Positions 47,834-57,961 are shown, numbered from the stretch's first letter. The stretch: DNA of 64,000 nucleotides from Sheuella amnicola (GCF_010499255.1 NZ_JAAGRN010000010.1:62001-126000); one strand, 5' to 3'. The notes: generated by a model not told the origin, from the letters alone. Numbers and translations are program-made.

Positions 47834-49237
47834 TCAGATGCTAGCCAATCTTGCCAGCACTACGTCGCGCCCCAGTATTTCAAGAACCGCGTCGATCGCG
47901 GGGGTCTGGGTGGTGCCAGCCACTGCTACCCGCAAAGGAATGGCTAGTTGAGGCATCTTGAGAGAGTGGCTGGCCAGTATCGTTTTAATCAGTGCCGAGA
48001 TTGCCTCTCGGGTCCATGTTAATTCGGCGGCCTGAATGGCAAAGTCCCTTAATGCGTTTCGAGCTGTTTGAGTCAGGTGCTGTTCCGCCAGTTCGGCCGT
48101 CGGTCCGGAAAAATCTCCACAGAACAGCATTGCTCCATCCGCAAGCTGTTCGAGCGTTTCGGCGCGGTCTTTCAATAAACCAGCGACTCGGACGAGATCA
48201 GCGCGATCGGGGTGGCCGCCACGCGTCAAGATGCGTGGCGCGACTGCCCGGGCAAGGGCCGCATCATCACTGTGTTTGATGTAATGCGCATTGACCCAGT
48301 TCAATTTTTTAGGATCCCATTGCGCCGCGGATTTGGATAAGTGTTGAGGATCAAACCACTCGACAAGCTGTTCGCGGGTGAAAAGTTCGTCATCGCCATG
48401 ACTCCAGCCTAGCCGCGCCAGATAGTTGATCATCCCTTCCGGTAGGTAGCCTTCCTTGTCGTATTCCATGACGCTGACAGCTCCGTGGCGCTTGGAAAGC
48501 TTTTCGCCGTCCGGTCCGAGAATCATCGGCACGTGGCCATACTCTGGAACCGGAGCGCCAAGCGCACGCAAAATAGTGATTTGTCGAGGTGTGTTGTTGA
48601 CATGATCGTCGCCACGCAATACATGCGTGATTCGCATATCCCAGTCATCTACGACAACGCAGAAATTGTATGTTGGCGTGCCGTCAGGACGGGCAATCAC
48701 TAGATCATCGAGCTCGGTATTATCGAAACTGATCGGTCCTTTGACCATGTCGATCCAGGAGGTCACGCCATCTTGAGGGCTCTTGAAGCGCACAACCGGG
48801 CGACGTCCCTGAGGAATGGGGGGGAGGATTTTTCCGGGTTCAGGGCGCCAAGTACCGTCATATCGCGGCTTTTGCCCCTTTGATCTTGCCAGTTCACGCA
48901 TGGCATCCACTTCTTCAGGCGAGCTGTAGCAATAGTAGGCGGTACCGGCCTTGACCATCCCTGCAACAACTTCCCTGTAGCGATCCATGTGTTGCATCTG
49001 AAAGAACGGGCCTTCATCCGGGGTCAGCCCCAGCCAGGCCATTCCGTCCAGAATGGCTTGGACCGCTTCCGGTGTCGATCGCTCAAGGTCGGTATCTTCG
49101 ACCCTCAAGATGAATGTTCCGCCAAAATGACGGGCGTAAGCCCATGAGAACAGGGCAGTGCGCGCACCTCCCAGATGAAGAAAGCCGGTGGGCGAGGGTG
49201 CGAATCGGGTCCGTACGGGTTGCTTGGATGAAGTCAT
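47834..49237 (-). CDS. gltX: Glutamyl-tRNA synthetase
   Basis: Charges tRNA-Glu with glutamate; 467 residues, normal for a bacterial discriminating-type GluRS. The HIGH-type motif is [19 protein letters not shown] near the N-terminus and the KMSKS-type motif is [16 protein letters not shown] around residue 250. The anticodon-binding C-terminal part is present to about residue 467. It is divergent from the acetyltransferase gene, with 88 bases between them. Confidence 0.98.
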   Translation of the reverse strand: MTSSKQPVRTRFAPSPTGFLHLGGARTALFSWAYARHFGGTFILRVEDTDLERSTPEAVQAILDGMAWLGLTPDEGPFFQMQHMDRYREVVAGMVKAGTAYYCYSSPEEVDAMRELARSKGQKPRYDGTWRPEPGKILPPIPQGRRPVVRFKSPQDGVTSWIDMVKGPISFDNTELDDLVIARPDGTPTYNFCVVVDDWDMRITHVLRGDDHVNNTPRQITILRALGAPVPEYGHVPMILGPDGEKLSKRHGAVSVMEYDKEGYLPEGMINYLARLGWSHGDDELFTREQLVEWFDPQHLSKSAAQWDPKKLNWVNAHYIKHSDDAALARAVAPRILTRGGHPDRADLVRVAGLLKDRAETLEQLADGAMLFCGDFSGPTAELAEQHLTQTARNALRDFAIQAAELTWTREAISALIKTILASHSLKMPQLAIPLRVAVAGTTQTPAIDAVLEILGRDVVLARLASI

Positions 49238-49325
49238 TGATGAAGCCAGATGCTTGATAAAAATTGTCTTTAAATCAAGAGTTCGTTGTTAAGATGGGTG
49301 TATTTTAGTTGAGAGCGCCTCCGAG

Positions 49326-51779
49326 ATGATGTTGCGCCATGCATTTGATCCGTTATTCGAGCCGCAAAGCCTATTGGTCGTTGCGGATCGAACACTGCCG
49401 GTTATGCAATCACTGACTTCGGAAATGCGATCGCGAGTCACGGTGGTCGATTGCGTTTACGGTCGCTCGATTGATGTGCCGCAGGTCCTGAATGGCGTCC
49501 AAACGGGAGATCGGGTCGATTTAGTCCTGATCTGTGTTCCGCCTTCTGTCATCCCTCAGACGTTAACTTCGATCACGCCATTGCGGCCTCGTTCGGTTAT
49601 TTTGCTCCCCCATGAGGTTGTGGATGCCTATCCGACTCGCACTGGCGATTTTTGCCGGCGCTGGGCGGCGGTGCAAGGCTGCGCCCTGCTGGGACCAAAT
49701 GCGGGCGTGCAGCGTCCGCATGCAAGTTTGAATCTGTCACAGCACCCCAATCTTGCCAGGAGCGGGCGTTTGGCTGTCGTTTCCCAGTCCCGTGCGATTG
49801 CCGCGGCGCTTATCGATTGGGCTGAAGACGCGCATCTCGGCTTTTCGAGCATGGTAGCGTTGGGTGACGAAACCGTGACGCGATTGCCTCAGGCGCTGGA
49901 TTATTTGGCAAGCGATCCGCGAACTGACAGCATCGTGCTGTATCTGGAAGAAATCGACCACGGTCGGGAGTTCATGAGCGCGTTGCGCGCAGCCGCCAGC
50001 GTCAAGCCAGTGATTGTATTGAAAGTGGGCAGGGGCCAGGACACTGCACTTGAAGATGCGGTGTTCGATGCCGCACTTAGGCGCGCGGGTGCAGTACGCG
50101 TGCGCTATTTTCTTCAATTGTTCTCGGCGTTGAAGGTGTTGAGTTACGCACGACGACCACAAGGAAGTCGGCTTGCAATTTTGTCCAATGGCAGTGGACC
50201 ACCCCAGATGGCTTTTGACATGATCGAAGGCGGTGCCGCTCATATTGTCCAGGCGGAGCTTTCCCCCGAGACTCGTCGCATACTTGGCAAGCTGCTTGAG
50301 CCGGGAGCGAAGGCGGTCAATCCCGTTGTCACCAGACAAGCATTGACTCCGGGGTTGATGAGAGCAATGCTTGAGTGCCTGGTGGATGATTCGGGAATCG
50401 ATGGGGTATTGGTGTTGCTTACGCCTGATGCAAGGGCAGAGCTCGATGAGGTCACAACCGAATTGGTCCGGATCGCGCCGCGTGCACGCAAACCCGTGAT
50501 TACATGCTTCATGGGTGACGCTGACATGCGACCGTTGCGCAGACGACTAGATGATGCCGGCGCCGCATCGTTTAGAACACCGGAATCGGCCGCATATGGT
50601 TTCGGCGCCTTGGCTAGTTATCATTACAACCAGCAGTTGCTTTTGCAGATGCAACCACCCGAGCCTGTGGGCAAACTTCCGGATCTGAATGGCGTAAAGG
50701 CGATGCTAGGGCTTGCGAGGGCGCAAGGTCGAGATGAATTGTCCCAGCCGGAGGTCTTTTCCTTATTCTCGGCGTTCCATCTGCCATTGCATCTTGATGC
50801 GGGCGCAGATGAGCGGGATCTTTTGCATTTGGTGCCAATGGCACTGGAAGTGACGTTGGATCGTCGTTTCGGACCTGTTATCCGTTTTGGAGTGGGGGGA
50901 CCAGCAGCTTGCCTGATGGCACTTGACGAGGCGATCGACCTACCTCCGCTAAACGGGTTTCTGGCTCGTCGCTTGGTTCATCGAAGCACCATCTGGAAGA
51001 AGATGCTTGCAGGCCATATGACGCCGAACGTATATGAAAACCTGTTGGTGACGCTGGAAAGAATATCCGACCTGATCACAGAGTTACCCGACATCGCGCA
51101 GATCAAGATTGATCCGTTATGCGCAAATAGCAGGATGCTTTATACCAGCCAGGTCAGGGTGAAACTGCGTGCGGACCCCCAGGCGACGCATCCGCAGGCC
51201 ACGGGCTATATGCACATGGCAATCCATCCCTACCCATCAAACTGGGTTCAGCATAAGCAATTTGAAGATGGTCGAAAGTGGACCTTACGGCCGATTCGCC
51301 CCGAAGACGCGCAGGCCTTGCAAACATTCATCAGAGACTTGTCGGATCGGTCACGCTATATGCGGTTTGTTTCAATGATGCGTGAATTAACCCCGCGCAT
51401 GCTTGCCCGCTATACCCAAATCGATTATCACCGCGAGCTTGCGCTTGTCGCGACAACATGGATACCCAATCCGGCCAATCGCGGCTTGCCGGTTGAGACG
51501 GTAATTGGTCTTGCGCATTATTTGCGCCATCCAGATGGTCGAGGGGCCGAATACGCGCTTGTGATTGGCGACAACTGGCAAAGGCGCAAGCTTGGCGTCC
51601 AGTTGATGAGCAAGTTGATTGAAGCTGCGGCCGAACAGGGGCTTGAATATATCGATGGCGTGGTGTTAGCCGATAATAAGCCCATGCTGGCATTGATGAC
51701 TGGCCTGGGTTTTACAAATGACCCGGACCCTGAAGACCATACGATGCGCCGGGTCTGGCTTCGATTGGATGCTTCTTAG
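49326..51779 (+). CDS. Pat-like protein: NDP-forming acyl-CoA synthetase-like domains fused to a GNAT acetyltransferase
   Basis: Protein of 817 residues that resembles the protein-lysine acetyltransferase Pat (YfiQ). The N-terminal region has CoA-binding (about 5-130) and succinyl-CoA-ligase-like parts (about 140-440; for example LAVVSQSRAIAAALIDWAED and LAILSNGSGPPQM). A region at about 460-630 corresponds to the ATP-grasp domain but lacks the ATP-binding lysine segments, keeping only FGPVIRFGVGGPAACL and IAQIKIDPLCA. The C-terminal GNAT domain (about 640-815) has the acetyl-CoA loop WQRRKLGVQLMSKL. Role inferred: regulatory acetylation of metabolic enzymes. It overlaps the convergent esterase gene by four bases. 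Confidence 0.85.
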   Translation: MMLRHAFDPLFEPQSLLVVADRTLPVMQSLTSEMRSRVTVVDCVYGRSIDVPQVLNGVQTGDRVDLVLICVPPSVIPQTLTSITPLRPRSVILLPHEVVDAYPTRTGDFCRRWAAVQGCALLGPNAGVQRPHASLNLSQHPNLARSGRLAVVSQSRAIAAALIDWAEDAHLGFSSMVALGDETVTRLPQALDYLASDPRTDSIVLYLEEIDHGREFMSALRAAASVKPVIVLKVGRGQDTALEDAVFDAALRRAGAVRVRYFLQLFSALKVLSYARRPQGSRLAILSNGSGPPQMAFDMIEGGAAHIVQAELSPETRRILGKLLEPGAKAVNPVVTRQALTPGLMRAMLECLVDDSGIDGVLVLLTPDARAELDEVTTELVRIAPRARKPVITCFMGDADMRPLRRRLDDAGAASFRTPESAAYGFGALASYHYNQQLLLQMQPPEPVGKLPDLNGVKAMLGLARAQGRDELSQPEVFSLFSAFHLPLHLDAGADERDLLHLVPMALEVTLDRRFGPVIRFGVGGPAACLMALDEAIDLPPLNGFLARRLVHRSTIWKKMLAGHMTPNVYENLLVTLERISDLITELPDIAQIKIDPLCANSRMLYTSQVRVKLRADPQATHPQATGYMHMAIHPYPSNWVQHKQFEDGRKWTLRPIRPEDAQALQTFIRDLSDRSRYMRFVSMMRELTPRMLARYTQIDYHRELALVATTWIPNPANRGLPVETVIGLAHYLRHPDGRGAEYALVIGDNWQRRKLGVQLMSKLIEAAAEQGLEYIDGVVLADNKPMLALMTGLGFTNDPDPEDHTMRRVWLRLDAS

Positions 51780-52447
51780 ATCAGAACGCTGCGCAGAAAT
51801 GCGCTTATGTCGTCGATTTCATCCGGACAAACCGAATGAGGCATCGGGTAGGTGTGCCATTGAACTTTGAAGCCTAGATCAGTCATTTTTTTCAGTGAGG
51901 CTTCTGCCCGATCGATTGTTACAACCGGGTCGAAGGATCCGTGCGCCATGAAAACGGGCGTATCGATATTGACCGGATGAAGTTCTTTTTCAACCATGTC
52001 GATCAAAGGCAGATAGCCGGACAGCGCCATGAGGCCGGCAAGTTTGTAGGGGGCGCGCAGACCCGTGTGCAGCGTCATCGCACAGCCTTGGGAAAAGCCT
52101 GCCAGAACAATTCGATCCGATGCGATCCCGCGGCTAATTTCTTGGTCAATCAATGCACGAACGCCTTGCTCGGAAATTCGAATGCCTTTTTCATCCTCGA
52201 CGCGGACCAAATTGGGTACCAGAATATCGTACCAGGCTCGCATAGCCATGCCACCGTTAATCGTTACCGGTTGAACCGGGGCATGCGGAAACACGAATCT
52301 CACAGGTAGATTTGCAGGTAGCCGGAGTTCCGGCACGATAGGAGCGAAGTCATTGCCGTCAGCTCCAAGCCCATGCAACCAAATGACGCTATGACGTGGA
52401 TTGGGGCCTGTTTCGATTTCAATGCTTGGTAGTAGGGGCTGATTCAT
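51776..52447 (-). CDS. Carboxylesterase (YpfH/phospholipase-carboxylesterase family)
   Basis: Serine esterase of 223 residues, alpha/beta-hydrolase fold. The catalytic triad is Ser119 in AGFSQGCAM, Asp173 in GSFDPVV and His204 in PMPHSV. The oxyanion segment WLHGLGADGND and the PHAPVQPVTINGGMAMRAWYD stretch identify the YpfH/EstB group. It starts immediately after the yjgA stop (TGA then ATG), so it is translationally linked to it. The natural substrate is unknown. Confidence 0.93.
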   Translation of the reverse strand: MNQPLLPSIEIETGPNPRHSVIWLHGLGADGNDFAPIVPELRLPANLPVRFVFPHAPVQPVTINGGMAMRAWYDILVPNLVRVEDEKGIRISEQGVRALIDQEISRGIASDRIVLAGFSQGCAMTLHTGLRAPYKLAGLMALSGYLPLIDMVEKELHPVNIDTPVFMAHGSFDPVVTIDRAEASLKKMTDLGFKVQWHTYPMPHSVCPDEIDDISAFLRSVLI

Positions 52448-53038
52448 TCAAATGTCTTCCGAGTTTGTGTCTGTCTGCGTGTCTTGCGCACTTTGTTCCT
52501 GCAAAGATTTAAGCGCTTGGAATAGTGCCCGATAATGCTTGCGTTGAGGCTCTTGGCCCGGTCTTAATTCGGCGTTGGCTGTCAGTTCCTTTCGTCCGGC
52601 TCGAATCAATGTGCGCAACTGCTGAATATCCGCGTGCGGATATTTTTCAAGTAGAGTGGTGAGCGATTGATCGTCTTTTAGCAGCTTGTCGCGCAGACTT
52701 TCCAGCCGGTGCATCGATTGAGTCTGTTCGCGCGAGCCATGCTTCCATGTTTCGAGTTGAGTTCGGATTTCGTCGGCAGGCGCATCGCGCATCAACTTGC
52801 CGACATAGTGCACCTGACGTCGCAGTCCTTCTCGGCTTGGCGTGCGTTGAGCTAGGCGTATGGCTTCATAGAGCCTCTCGGACAAGGGCAGCTGCTTGAG
52901 CCGCTCGGGAGACAATTCAACCAGTTCTTTGCCCAGATCCAAAAGCGCATGCATTTCACGTTTGATTTGGGATTTGCTGGGGCGTCCGTCGTACGGATCG
53001 AACTCGTCGTCTTCGGTTTCAGGAATTTCGTTTCTCAT
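52448..53038 (-). CDS. yjgA: Ribosome-associated protein YjgA (DarP family, DUF615)
   Basis: YjgA/DarP associates with the 50S subunit and takes part in late ribosome assembly. It has 196 residues from the ATG at 53038 ([24 protein letters not shown]); the frame to 53059 is also open. Marks are the highly charged N-terminus, [18 protein letters not shown] and the helical C-terminal [22 protein letters not shown]. It is divergent from pmbA, an association seen in many proteobacteria. Confidence 0.95.
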   Translation of the reverse strand: MRNEIPETEDDEFDPYDGRPSKSQIKREMHALLDLGKELVELSPERLKQLPLSERLYEAIRLAQRTPSREGLRRQVHYVGKLMRDAPADEIRTQLETWKHGSREQTQSMHRLESLRDKLLKDDQSLTTLLEKYPHADIQQLRTLIRAGRKELTANAELRPGQEPQRKHYRALFQALKSLQEQSAQDTQTDTNSEDI

Positions 53039-53073
53039 AGCGATATGATAAAGCTTCACGAAAATGGACCAAC

Positions 53074-54441
53074 ATGGCTACTTCAACTTCTTTTCTACCT
53101 ATTGCTAAAAATCGACCGATTTTCGAAGATCTGGTCACTCAGGCACTTGATCATGCCCTTAGTCTTGGCGCGAGCGATGCCGCTGCCGAGGTTTCCGAGG
53201 GACAGGGGCTTGCGGTATCCGTGCGAAAGGGGCAGGTCGAGACCGTCGAGCAAACCAGAGACCGATCGATGGATATCACGGTGTTCGCCGGTCAAAAACG
53301 CGGATCTGCTTCAACATCGGATTTTACGCCCGATGCATTGCGTCAAACCGTTGAGGCAGCATGGCATATCGCGCGGTTTACCGCGGAAGATCCTGCTGCG
53401 GGTTTGCCTGATAAGGATTTGCTTGCTATCGGAGTTAAAAACACCTTGCAATTGCATTACCCTTGGGCGGTGAGTGTCGAGCAAGCCGGCGAAATCGCCA
53501 TTGAGGCTGAGCGCGCCGCACTGGCGACCGATAAAAGAATTACCAATACCGAGGGCGCGACGGTGGATACGCACGAAGGCCACTTCATCCTTGGTAATAC
53601 CCGGGGCTTTCTGGATGGATACGCCTTTTCCAGGCATGGGTTGTCCGTTGCGCCAATTGCAGGTCGAGGGCACAACATGCATCGCGATTATTGGTATAGC
53701 AGTGACCGACGAGCGAATCGTCTGGCCAATCCAACCGAGCTTGGCCGATACGCGGCAGAGCGCGCGTTGTCCAGATTGTCGGCAAGACGAATATCGACCG
53801 GACATTTTCCGGTTTTGTTCGAAGCGCCTGTTGCGCTGGGATTGCTGGGCGCCTTGACTCAGGCTGTCAGTGGTGGTGCGCTTTATCGGCAGGCAAGTTT
53901 TTTGCTGGATTCATTAGGCCGCGAAATTTTTCCGTCGCACATCAACATCGCCGAGGACCCTGCTATTCAAGGCGCAATGGGAAGCGCGCCATTTGATGAC
54001 GAAGGTGTTCGTACATCTGCCCGGGATGTTGTCAGTGCAGGCGTATTGCAGGGGTATTTCCTGTCGACCTACACCGCGCGAAAGCTCGGAATGAAAACAA
54101 CCGGAAATTCGGGTGGCTCGCATAACCTGCTGATGACATCTTCCCTCACCAAGCGAACCGATAATTTGCCGGCCATGCTGAAAAAATTGGGCACCGGACT
54201 ATTTGTGACCGAATTGATGGGGCAGGGCGTGAATTATGTAACAGGGGATTATTCGCGCGGTGCTTTCGGATACTGGGTTGAAAATGGTCAGATTCAACAT
54301 GCGGTGGAAGAAATCACGATAGCAGGCAATCTGAATGACATGTTCCGCCAGATCGTCGCGATTGGTTCGGATGTTATTACGCGAGGCAGTAAAACAACCG
54401 GCTCGATTTTGATCGAAAGTATGTCCATTGCGGGTACCTAA
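53074..54441 (+). CDS. pmbA: Metalloprotease-associated protein PmbA (TldE)
   Basis: PmbA/TldE works with TldD as a heterodimeric protease that degrades unfolded peptides and matures microcin B17 in E. coli. It has 455 residues. Family segments: [72 protein letters not shown], and [20 protein letters not shown] at the C-terminus. The metal-binding residues belong to TldD, whose gene is not in the window. Confidence 0.96.
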   Translation: MATSTSFLPIAKNRPIFEDLVTQALDHALSLGASDAAAEVSEGQGLAVSVRKGQVETVEQTRDRSMDITVFAGQKRGSASTSDFTPDALRQTVEAAWHIARFTAEDPAAGLPDKDLLAIGVKNTLQLHYPWAVSVEQAGEIAIEAERAALATDKRITNTEGATVDTHEGHFILGNTRGFLDGYAFSRHGLSVAPIAGRGHNMHRDYWYSSDRRANRLANPTELGRYAAERALSRLSARRISTGHFPVLFEAPVALGLLGALTQAVSGGALYRQASFLLDSLGREIFPSHINIAEDPAIQGAMGSAPFDDEGVRTSARDVVSAGVLQGYFLSTYTARKLGMKTTGNSGGSHNLLMTSSLTKRTDNLPAMLKKLGTGLFVTELMGQGVNYVTGDYSRGAFGYWVENGQIQHAVEEITIAGNLNDMFRQIVAIGSDVITRGSKTTGSILIESMSIAGT

Positions 54442-54559
54442 CTAGGTGAAAACGATGCATTTCTTCCCTGCGGATTCGCGGCGTGGGGGTGTAATATCCG
54501 AGTGTTCATCCTATAAATCCGGGTGTGTTGCCCGAAACAACTGAGCAAGGAGATTTTGA

Positions 54560-55663
54560 ATGCAACGTCGTTCGTTCCTCAAAAAAGCAAGTATGGGCGC
54601 GGTTGCCGGTGGCGCCGCTGTTGCCGCCCCCGTTTTCGCACAGGATGCGCCTACCCTGAACTGGAGGATGGCTTCAAGCTTTACGCGCAGTCTGGACACA
54701 CTTTATGGTGGCAGCGAGCAGTTCGCCAAGTACGTGAGTGAAGCGACCAACGGCAAGTTCAATATCCGCATTTTCCCCGGTGGTGAAATTGTTCCCGCCT
54801 TGCAGGTACTGGATGCTGTTCAAAAAAATACGGTCGAGATGGGGCATTCCAGCGGTTATTACTACTACGGTAAAGATCCCTCACTCTGTTTTGATACGGC
54901 CGTACCATTTGGTTTGACCGCACGTCAGATGAACGCCTGGATGTGGGAAGGCGATGGAATGAAGATGATGCGTGATCTGTACAAGGACTACAGCATCGTC
55001 AACTTCCCTCTAGGTAATACCGGAGCTCAAATGGGCGGTTGGTATCGCAAGGAAATCAAGACGGTTGAGGACTTGAAAGGCTTGAAGATGCGTACTGCCG
55101 GTTTTGCCGGAGAAGTATTGTCGCGCTTGGGGGTGGTGCCGCAACAGTTGGCTGGCGGGGATATTTATCCGGCCCTTGAAAAAGGCACACTGGATGCAGT
55201 CGAATTTGTTGGCCCCTATGATGACGAAAAACTTGGCTTTGCCAAGGTTGCGAAGTACTACTACACCCCTGGTTGGTGGGAAGGTGGTGCCCAGACCTCG
55301 TTGTATGTGAATCAGGGCGAATACCAAAAACTGCCTAAAAGCTACCAGGTAATTATCGATGCGGCCACGCGTGCGACGACCATATCGATGACTGCCCGTT
55401 ATGACAATTTGAATTCGACCGCCATGAAGCGTCTGCTCGCCCAGGGAACGCAGTTGCGCGTGTTCCCCCGTGCGGTTCTGGATGCGTCGTGGGATGCATC
55501 GCTGGTCGTATATGGTGAATTTGCCGCCAAAAATCCGCGCTTCAAGGCCATTTACGAAAACTACATGTCTTGGCGCAACCAGCTTGTGGATTGGTTCCGT
55601 GTTTCGGAACTGACTTACGAACAGTTCATTAGTGCCAAGTTAGGCCAGCTTAATCGCAAGTAA
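54560..55663 (+). CDS. TRAP transporter solute-binding protein, TakP-like
   Basis: Periplasmic receptor of 367 residues with a twin-arginine (Tat) signal: MQRRSFLKKASMGAVAGGAA, cleaved after PVFA. The mature protein closely follows TakP (DctP family): RMASSFTRSLDTLYGGSEQF, YYYYGKDPSLCFDTAVPF, PQQLAGGDIYPALEKGTLDA and VGPYDDEKLGF. TakP binds 2-oxo acids. The small and large membrane subunits (DctQ/M) are not encoded beside it; a strong terminator and rplM follow instead, so it must work with membrane proteins encoded elsewhere. Ligand inferred from family only. Confidence 0.92.
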   Translation: MQRRSFLKKASMGAVAGGAAVAAPVFAQDAPTLNWRMASSFTRSLDTLYGGSEQFAKYVSEATNGKFNIRIFPGGEIVPALQVLDAVQKNTVEMGHSSGYYYYGKDPSLCFDTAVPFGLTARQMNAWMWEGDGMKMMRDLYKDYSIVNFPLGNTGAQMGGWYRKEIKTVEDLKGLKMRTAGFAGEVLSRLGVVPQQLAGGDIYPALEKGTLDAVEFVGPYDDEKLGFAKVAKYYYTPGWWEGGAQTSLYVNQGEYQKLPKSYQVIIDAATRATTISMTARYDNLNSTAMKRLLAQGTQLRVFPRAVLDASWDASLVVYGEFAAKNPRFKAIYENYMSWRNQLVDWFRVSELTYEQFISAKLGQLNRK

Positions 55664-55721
55664 TCCTGAGTTTTAGGCGAAACTTTTCAAATACTGCCTA
55701 AAAATCAAGGTTTAAACCCTC

Positions 55722-55757
55722 ACGGATGCTACCAAACTGGATAGCATCCGTTTTTTA
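55722..55757 (+). terminator. Intrinsic terminator after the TRAP receptor gene
   Basis: A perfect 10-bp stem (55722-55731 with 55742-55751) and a 10-base loop are followed by a T-run to 55756. It separates the receptor gene from the rplM operon. Confidence 0.9.
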
Positions 55758-55766
55758 TTGTAGAAT
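55738..55766 (+). promoter_or_regulatory. Candidate promoter of rplM-rpsI
   Basis: A TAGAAT (-10, 55761-55766) lies 17 bases from TGGATA (weak -35, 55738-55743), which sits in the preceding terminator. Transcription would start near 55773 and give a leader of about 117 bases. Confidence 0.5.
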
Positions 55767-55817
55767 CGAGGGCTTTCCCTAAACAGGAATCTTTGCACGG
55801 GCGGTTAATAACGCTTT

Positions 55818-55876
55818 GGCCAGGATGCTTATTCTGTCTAGGGGCCTGGCTGGGATGGTCCCGGCAAGGTTTTTTA
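55818..55876 (+). promoter_or_regulatory. Candidate rplM leader attenuator (alternative hairpins)
   Basis: Two mutually exclusive stems share the CCTGGC at 55845-55850. Stem 1 pairs 55818-55824 with 55845-55851. Stem 2 pairs 55845-55855 with 55859-55869 (11 positions, one mismatch and one G-U) around a 3-base loop, and is followed directly by six T at 55870-55875. The T-run ends three bases before the AGGA ribosome-binding site of rplM. Stem 2 therefore has the form of an intrinsic terminator and stem 1 the form of an antiterminator. Not experimentally known to me; inferred. Confidence 0.5.
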
Positions 55877-55889
55877 TTAGGATCCAATC

Positions 55890-56318
55890 ATGAAGACATT
55901 TGTGGCCAAGCCGCATGAAGTCAAGCGTGACTGGTTCGTGATTGACGCGAAGGGCAAAGTCCTCGGTCGTGTGGCCAGCGAAGTCGCACACCGTCTGCGC
56001 GGTAAGCACAAACCTGAATTCACGCCTCACGTTGATACCGGCGATTACATCGTCATCATCAACGCAGCCGATATCGTCGTTACCGGTAACAAGACGCAAG
56101 ACAAGAAGTATTTCCGTCACACGACATATCCGGGCGGTATTCGCGAAACCAATTTCGCCAAACTGCAAGAGCGTTTCCCGGGTCGCGCGATCCAGAAGGC
56201 CGTCAAGGGTATGTTGCCCAAAGGTCCTTTGGGTTATGCGATGATTAAAAAGCTGAAGGTCTATGCAGGTGCAGAACATCCGCATTCGGCTCAACAGCCC
56301 CAGCCCCTCGAAATTTAA
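55890..56318 (+). CDS. rplM: 50S ribosomal protein L13
   Basis: Large-subunit protein of 142 residues, full length. Motifs: [53 protein letters not shown] and [19 protein letters not shown] at the C-terminal half. AGGA lies seven bases before the ATG. It begins the conserved rplM-rpsI operon, with rpsI nine bases after its stop. Its leader carries a candidate attenuator. Confidence 0.99.
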   Translation: MKTFVAKPHEVKRDWFVIDAKGKVLGRVASEVAHRLRGKHKPEFTPHVDTGDYIVIINAADIVVTGNKTQDKKYFRHTTYPGGIRETNFAKLQERFPGRAIQKAVKGMLPKGPLGYAMIKKLKVYAGAEHPHSAQQPQPLEI

Positions 56319-56327
56319 GGATAGGCC

Positions 56328-56720
56328 ATGATCGGTAATTGGAATTACGGAACCGGCCGCCGCAAGACTTCGGTGGCTCGCGTGTTCATGAAAAAAGGTG
56401 CAGGTAAGATCGTTGTGAACGGTAAGCCCGTTGACGAATATTTTGCCCGCGAAACAGGTCGCATGGTTGTTCGTCAGCCGCTCGAGCTGACAGGTCATCT
56501 CGCTTCGTTTGATTTCCATATCAACGTCCATGGCGGCGGCGAAAGCGGTCAGGCTGGTGCTGTGCGTCACGGTATTACCCGTGCCTTGATCGATTACGAT
56601 GCAACGCTGAAGTCATCGTTGTCGAACGCAGGCTTTGTTACCCGCGATGCCCGTGAAGTCGAACGTAAGAAAGTCGGTTTCCACAAGGCGCGTCGTCGCA
56701 AGCAGTTCAGCAAGCGTTAA
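56328..56720 (+). CDS. rpsI: 30S ribosomal protein S9
   Basis: Small-subunit protein of 130 residues. N-terminal [15 protein letters not shown], central [20 protein letters not shown] and the basic C-terminal tail RRRKQFSKR, which reaches the P-site tRNA, are all present. It is co-transcribed with rplM. A strong bidirectional terminator begins 34 bases after its stop. Confidence 0.99.
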   Translation: MIGNWNYGTGRRKTSVARVFMKKGAGKIVVNGKPVDEYFARETGRMVVRQPLELTGHLASFDFHINVHGGGESGQAGAVRHGITRALIDYDATLKSSLSNAGFVTRDAREVERKKVGFHKARRRKQFSKR

Positions 56721-56753
56721 TTCGCGATACGACAGGGCCTGGTTTTTTTACAG

Positions 56754-56797
56754 GCCAATGCAAAAAAGGCCGCTGTTGCGGCCTTTTTTGCATTGGC
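56754..56797. terminator. Perfect 20-bp inverted-repeat terminator after rpsI
   Basis: Arms at 56754-56773 and 56778-56797 are exact complements with a four-base loop. The GC-rich centre is flanked by an A-run and a T-run, so it can terminate from either direction. It ends the rplM-rpsI transcript. Confidence 0.93.
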
Positions 56798-56823
56798 AGT
56801 ACTTTTGCGCATACCTATGTCAT

Positions 56824-56839
56824 TTATCACATGTGATAA
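56824..56839. promoter_or_regulatory. 16-bp perfect palindrome upstream of argC
   Basis: TTATCACATGTGATAA is a complete palindrome 61 bases before the argC ATG and 27 bases after the rpsI terminator. It is operator-like but is not an ArgR box, and no regulator can be named from it. Confidence 0.45.
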
Positions 56840-56899
56840 TTGATCGTTTATTCATTTTTAATCAGCCCGTGGCTGTCGCAGCAAATCAGGAGCCCTAAC

Positions 56900-57961
56900 A
56901 TGACAAGCACCGCAACAAAACGTATCAAGGTTGGTATCGTGGGCGGCACCGGTTATACCGGTGTAGAGCTTTTGCGGATGCTTTCTCAGCACCCTAACGT
57001 AGAGTTGACGGCAATTACGTCGCGTAAGGAAGACGGTATGCCTGTAGCTGAGATGTATCCTAATCTGCGTGGCCACGTCAAATTGGCCTTTTCCTCTCCC
57101 GATAAAGCACGGCTGACTGATTGCGATGTCGTATTTTTCGCGACTCCTCATGGCGTAGCGATGGCGCAGGCTCACGAGTTGTTGGCCGCCGGTGTGCGTG
57201 TGATTGATCTTGCCGCGGATTTTCGCTTGCAAGACACGGCTGTTTTTGAAAAGTGGTACAAAATGCCGCACAGCTGTCCCGATGTTTTGGCAGAGTCAGC
57301 TTACGGGTTAGTTGAACTGAATCGGCAGAAGATCGCAAAAGCACGCGTGATCGGTAACCCCGGATGTTACCCAACCACGATTCTTCTTGGGCTGGCACCC
57401 TTGCTTGGTGGTGCGCCCTTGATAGATACCACCGATATTGTTGCGGATGCAAAGTCAGGCGTAAGCGGAGCAGGACGCAAAGCAGAAGTGGGTAGTTTGT
57501 TTTCAGAGGCGGGTGATAATTTCAAAGCTTATGGCGTAGCTGGTCATCGTCATCATCCGGAAATTAAAGAGCAGCTGGATAAATTAGCCGGATCTGATGT
57601 GGGTTTGACGTTTGTGCCGCATTTGGTACCCATGATCCGGGGTATGTTCAGCACAATCTATGCCCGCATCTTGCCCGAGGCCCATCATGTTGATTTTCAG
57701 GCTTTGTTCGAGGCACGTTATGCCAATGAGGCTTTTGTCGATGTTATGCCCGCGGGTAGTTTGCCTGAAACACGTTCTGTTCGTGCATCCAATACGCTGC
57801 GCATTTCGGTTCAGAGACCGGGTAATGGCGACAAACTAATCATTCTGGTCATACAGGACAACCTGGTTAAGGGTGCGTCAGGCCAGGCAATCCAGAACAT
57901 GAATCTAATGTTCGGCTTGCCGGAGACGACCGGACTCAATCAGGTCGCGATTCTTCCTTGA
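56900..57961 (+). CDS. argC: N-acetyl-gamma-glutamyl-phosphate reductase
   Basis: ArgC reduces N-acetylglutamyl phosphate to the semialdehyde with NADPH, the third step of arginine synthesis. It has 353 residues from the ATG at 56900, which has AGGAG eight bases upstream; the frame from 56840 adds residues not in the family. The nucleotide loop is [18 protein letters not shown] and the catalytic Cys is in [24 protein letters not shown] and the C-terminal [18 protein letters not shown] are characteristic. The next gene overlaps its stop. Confidence 0.97.
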   Translation: MTSTATKRIKVGIVGGTGYTGVELLRMLSQHPNVELTAITSRKEDGMPVAEMYPNLRGHVKLAFSSPDKARLTDCDVVFFATPHGVAMAQAHELLAAGVRVIDLAADFRLQDTAVFEKWYKMPHSCPDVLAESAYGLVELNRQKIAKARVIGNPGCYPTTILLGLAPLLGGAPLIDTTDIVADAKSGVSGAGRKAEVGSLFSEAGDNFKAYGVAGHRHHPEIKEQLDKLAGSDVGLTFVPHLVPMIRGMFSTIYARILPEAHHVDFQALFEARYANEAFVDVMPAGSLPETRSVRASNTLRISVQRPGNGDKLIILVIQDNLVKGASGQAIQNMNLMFGLPETTGLNQVAILP

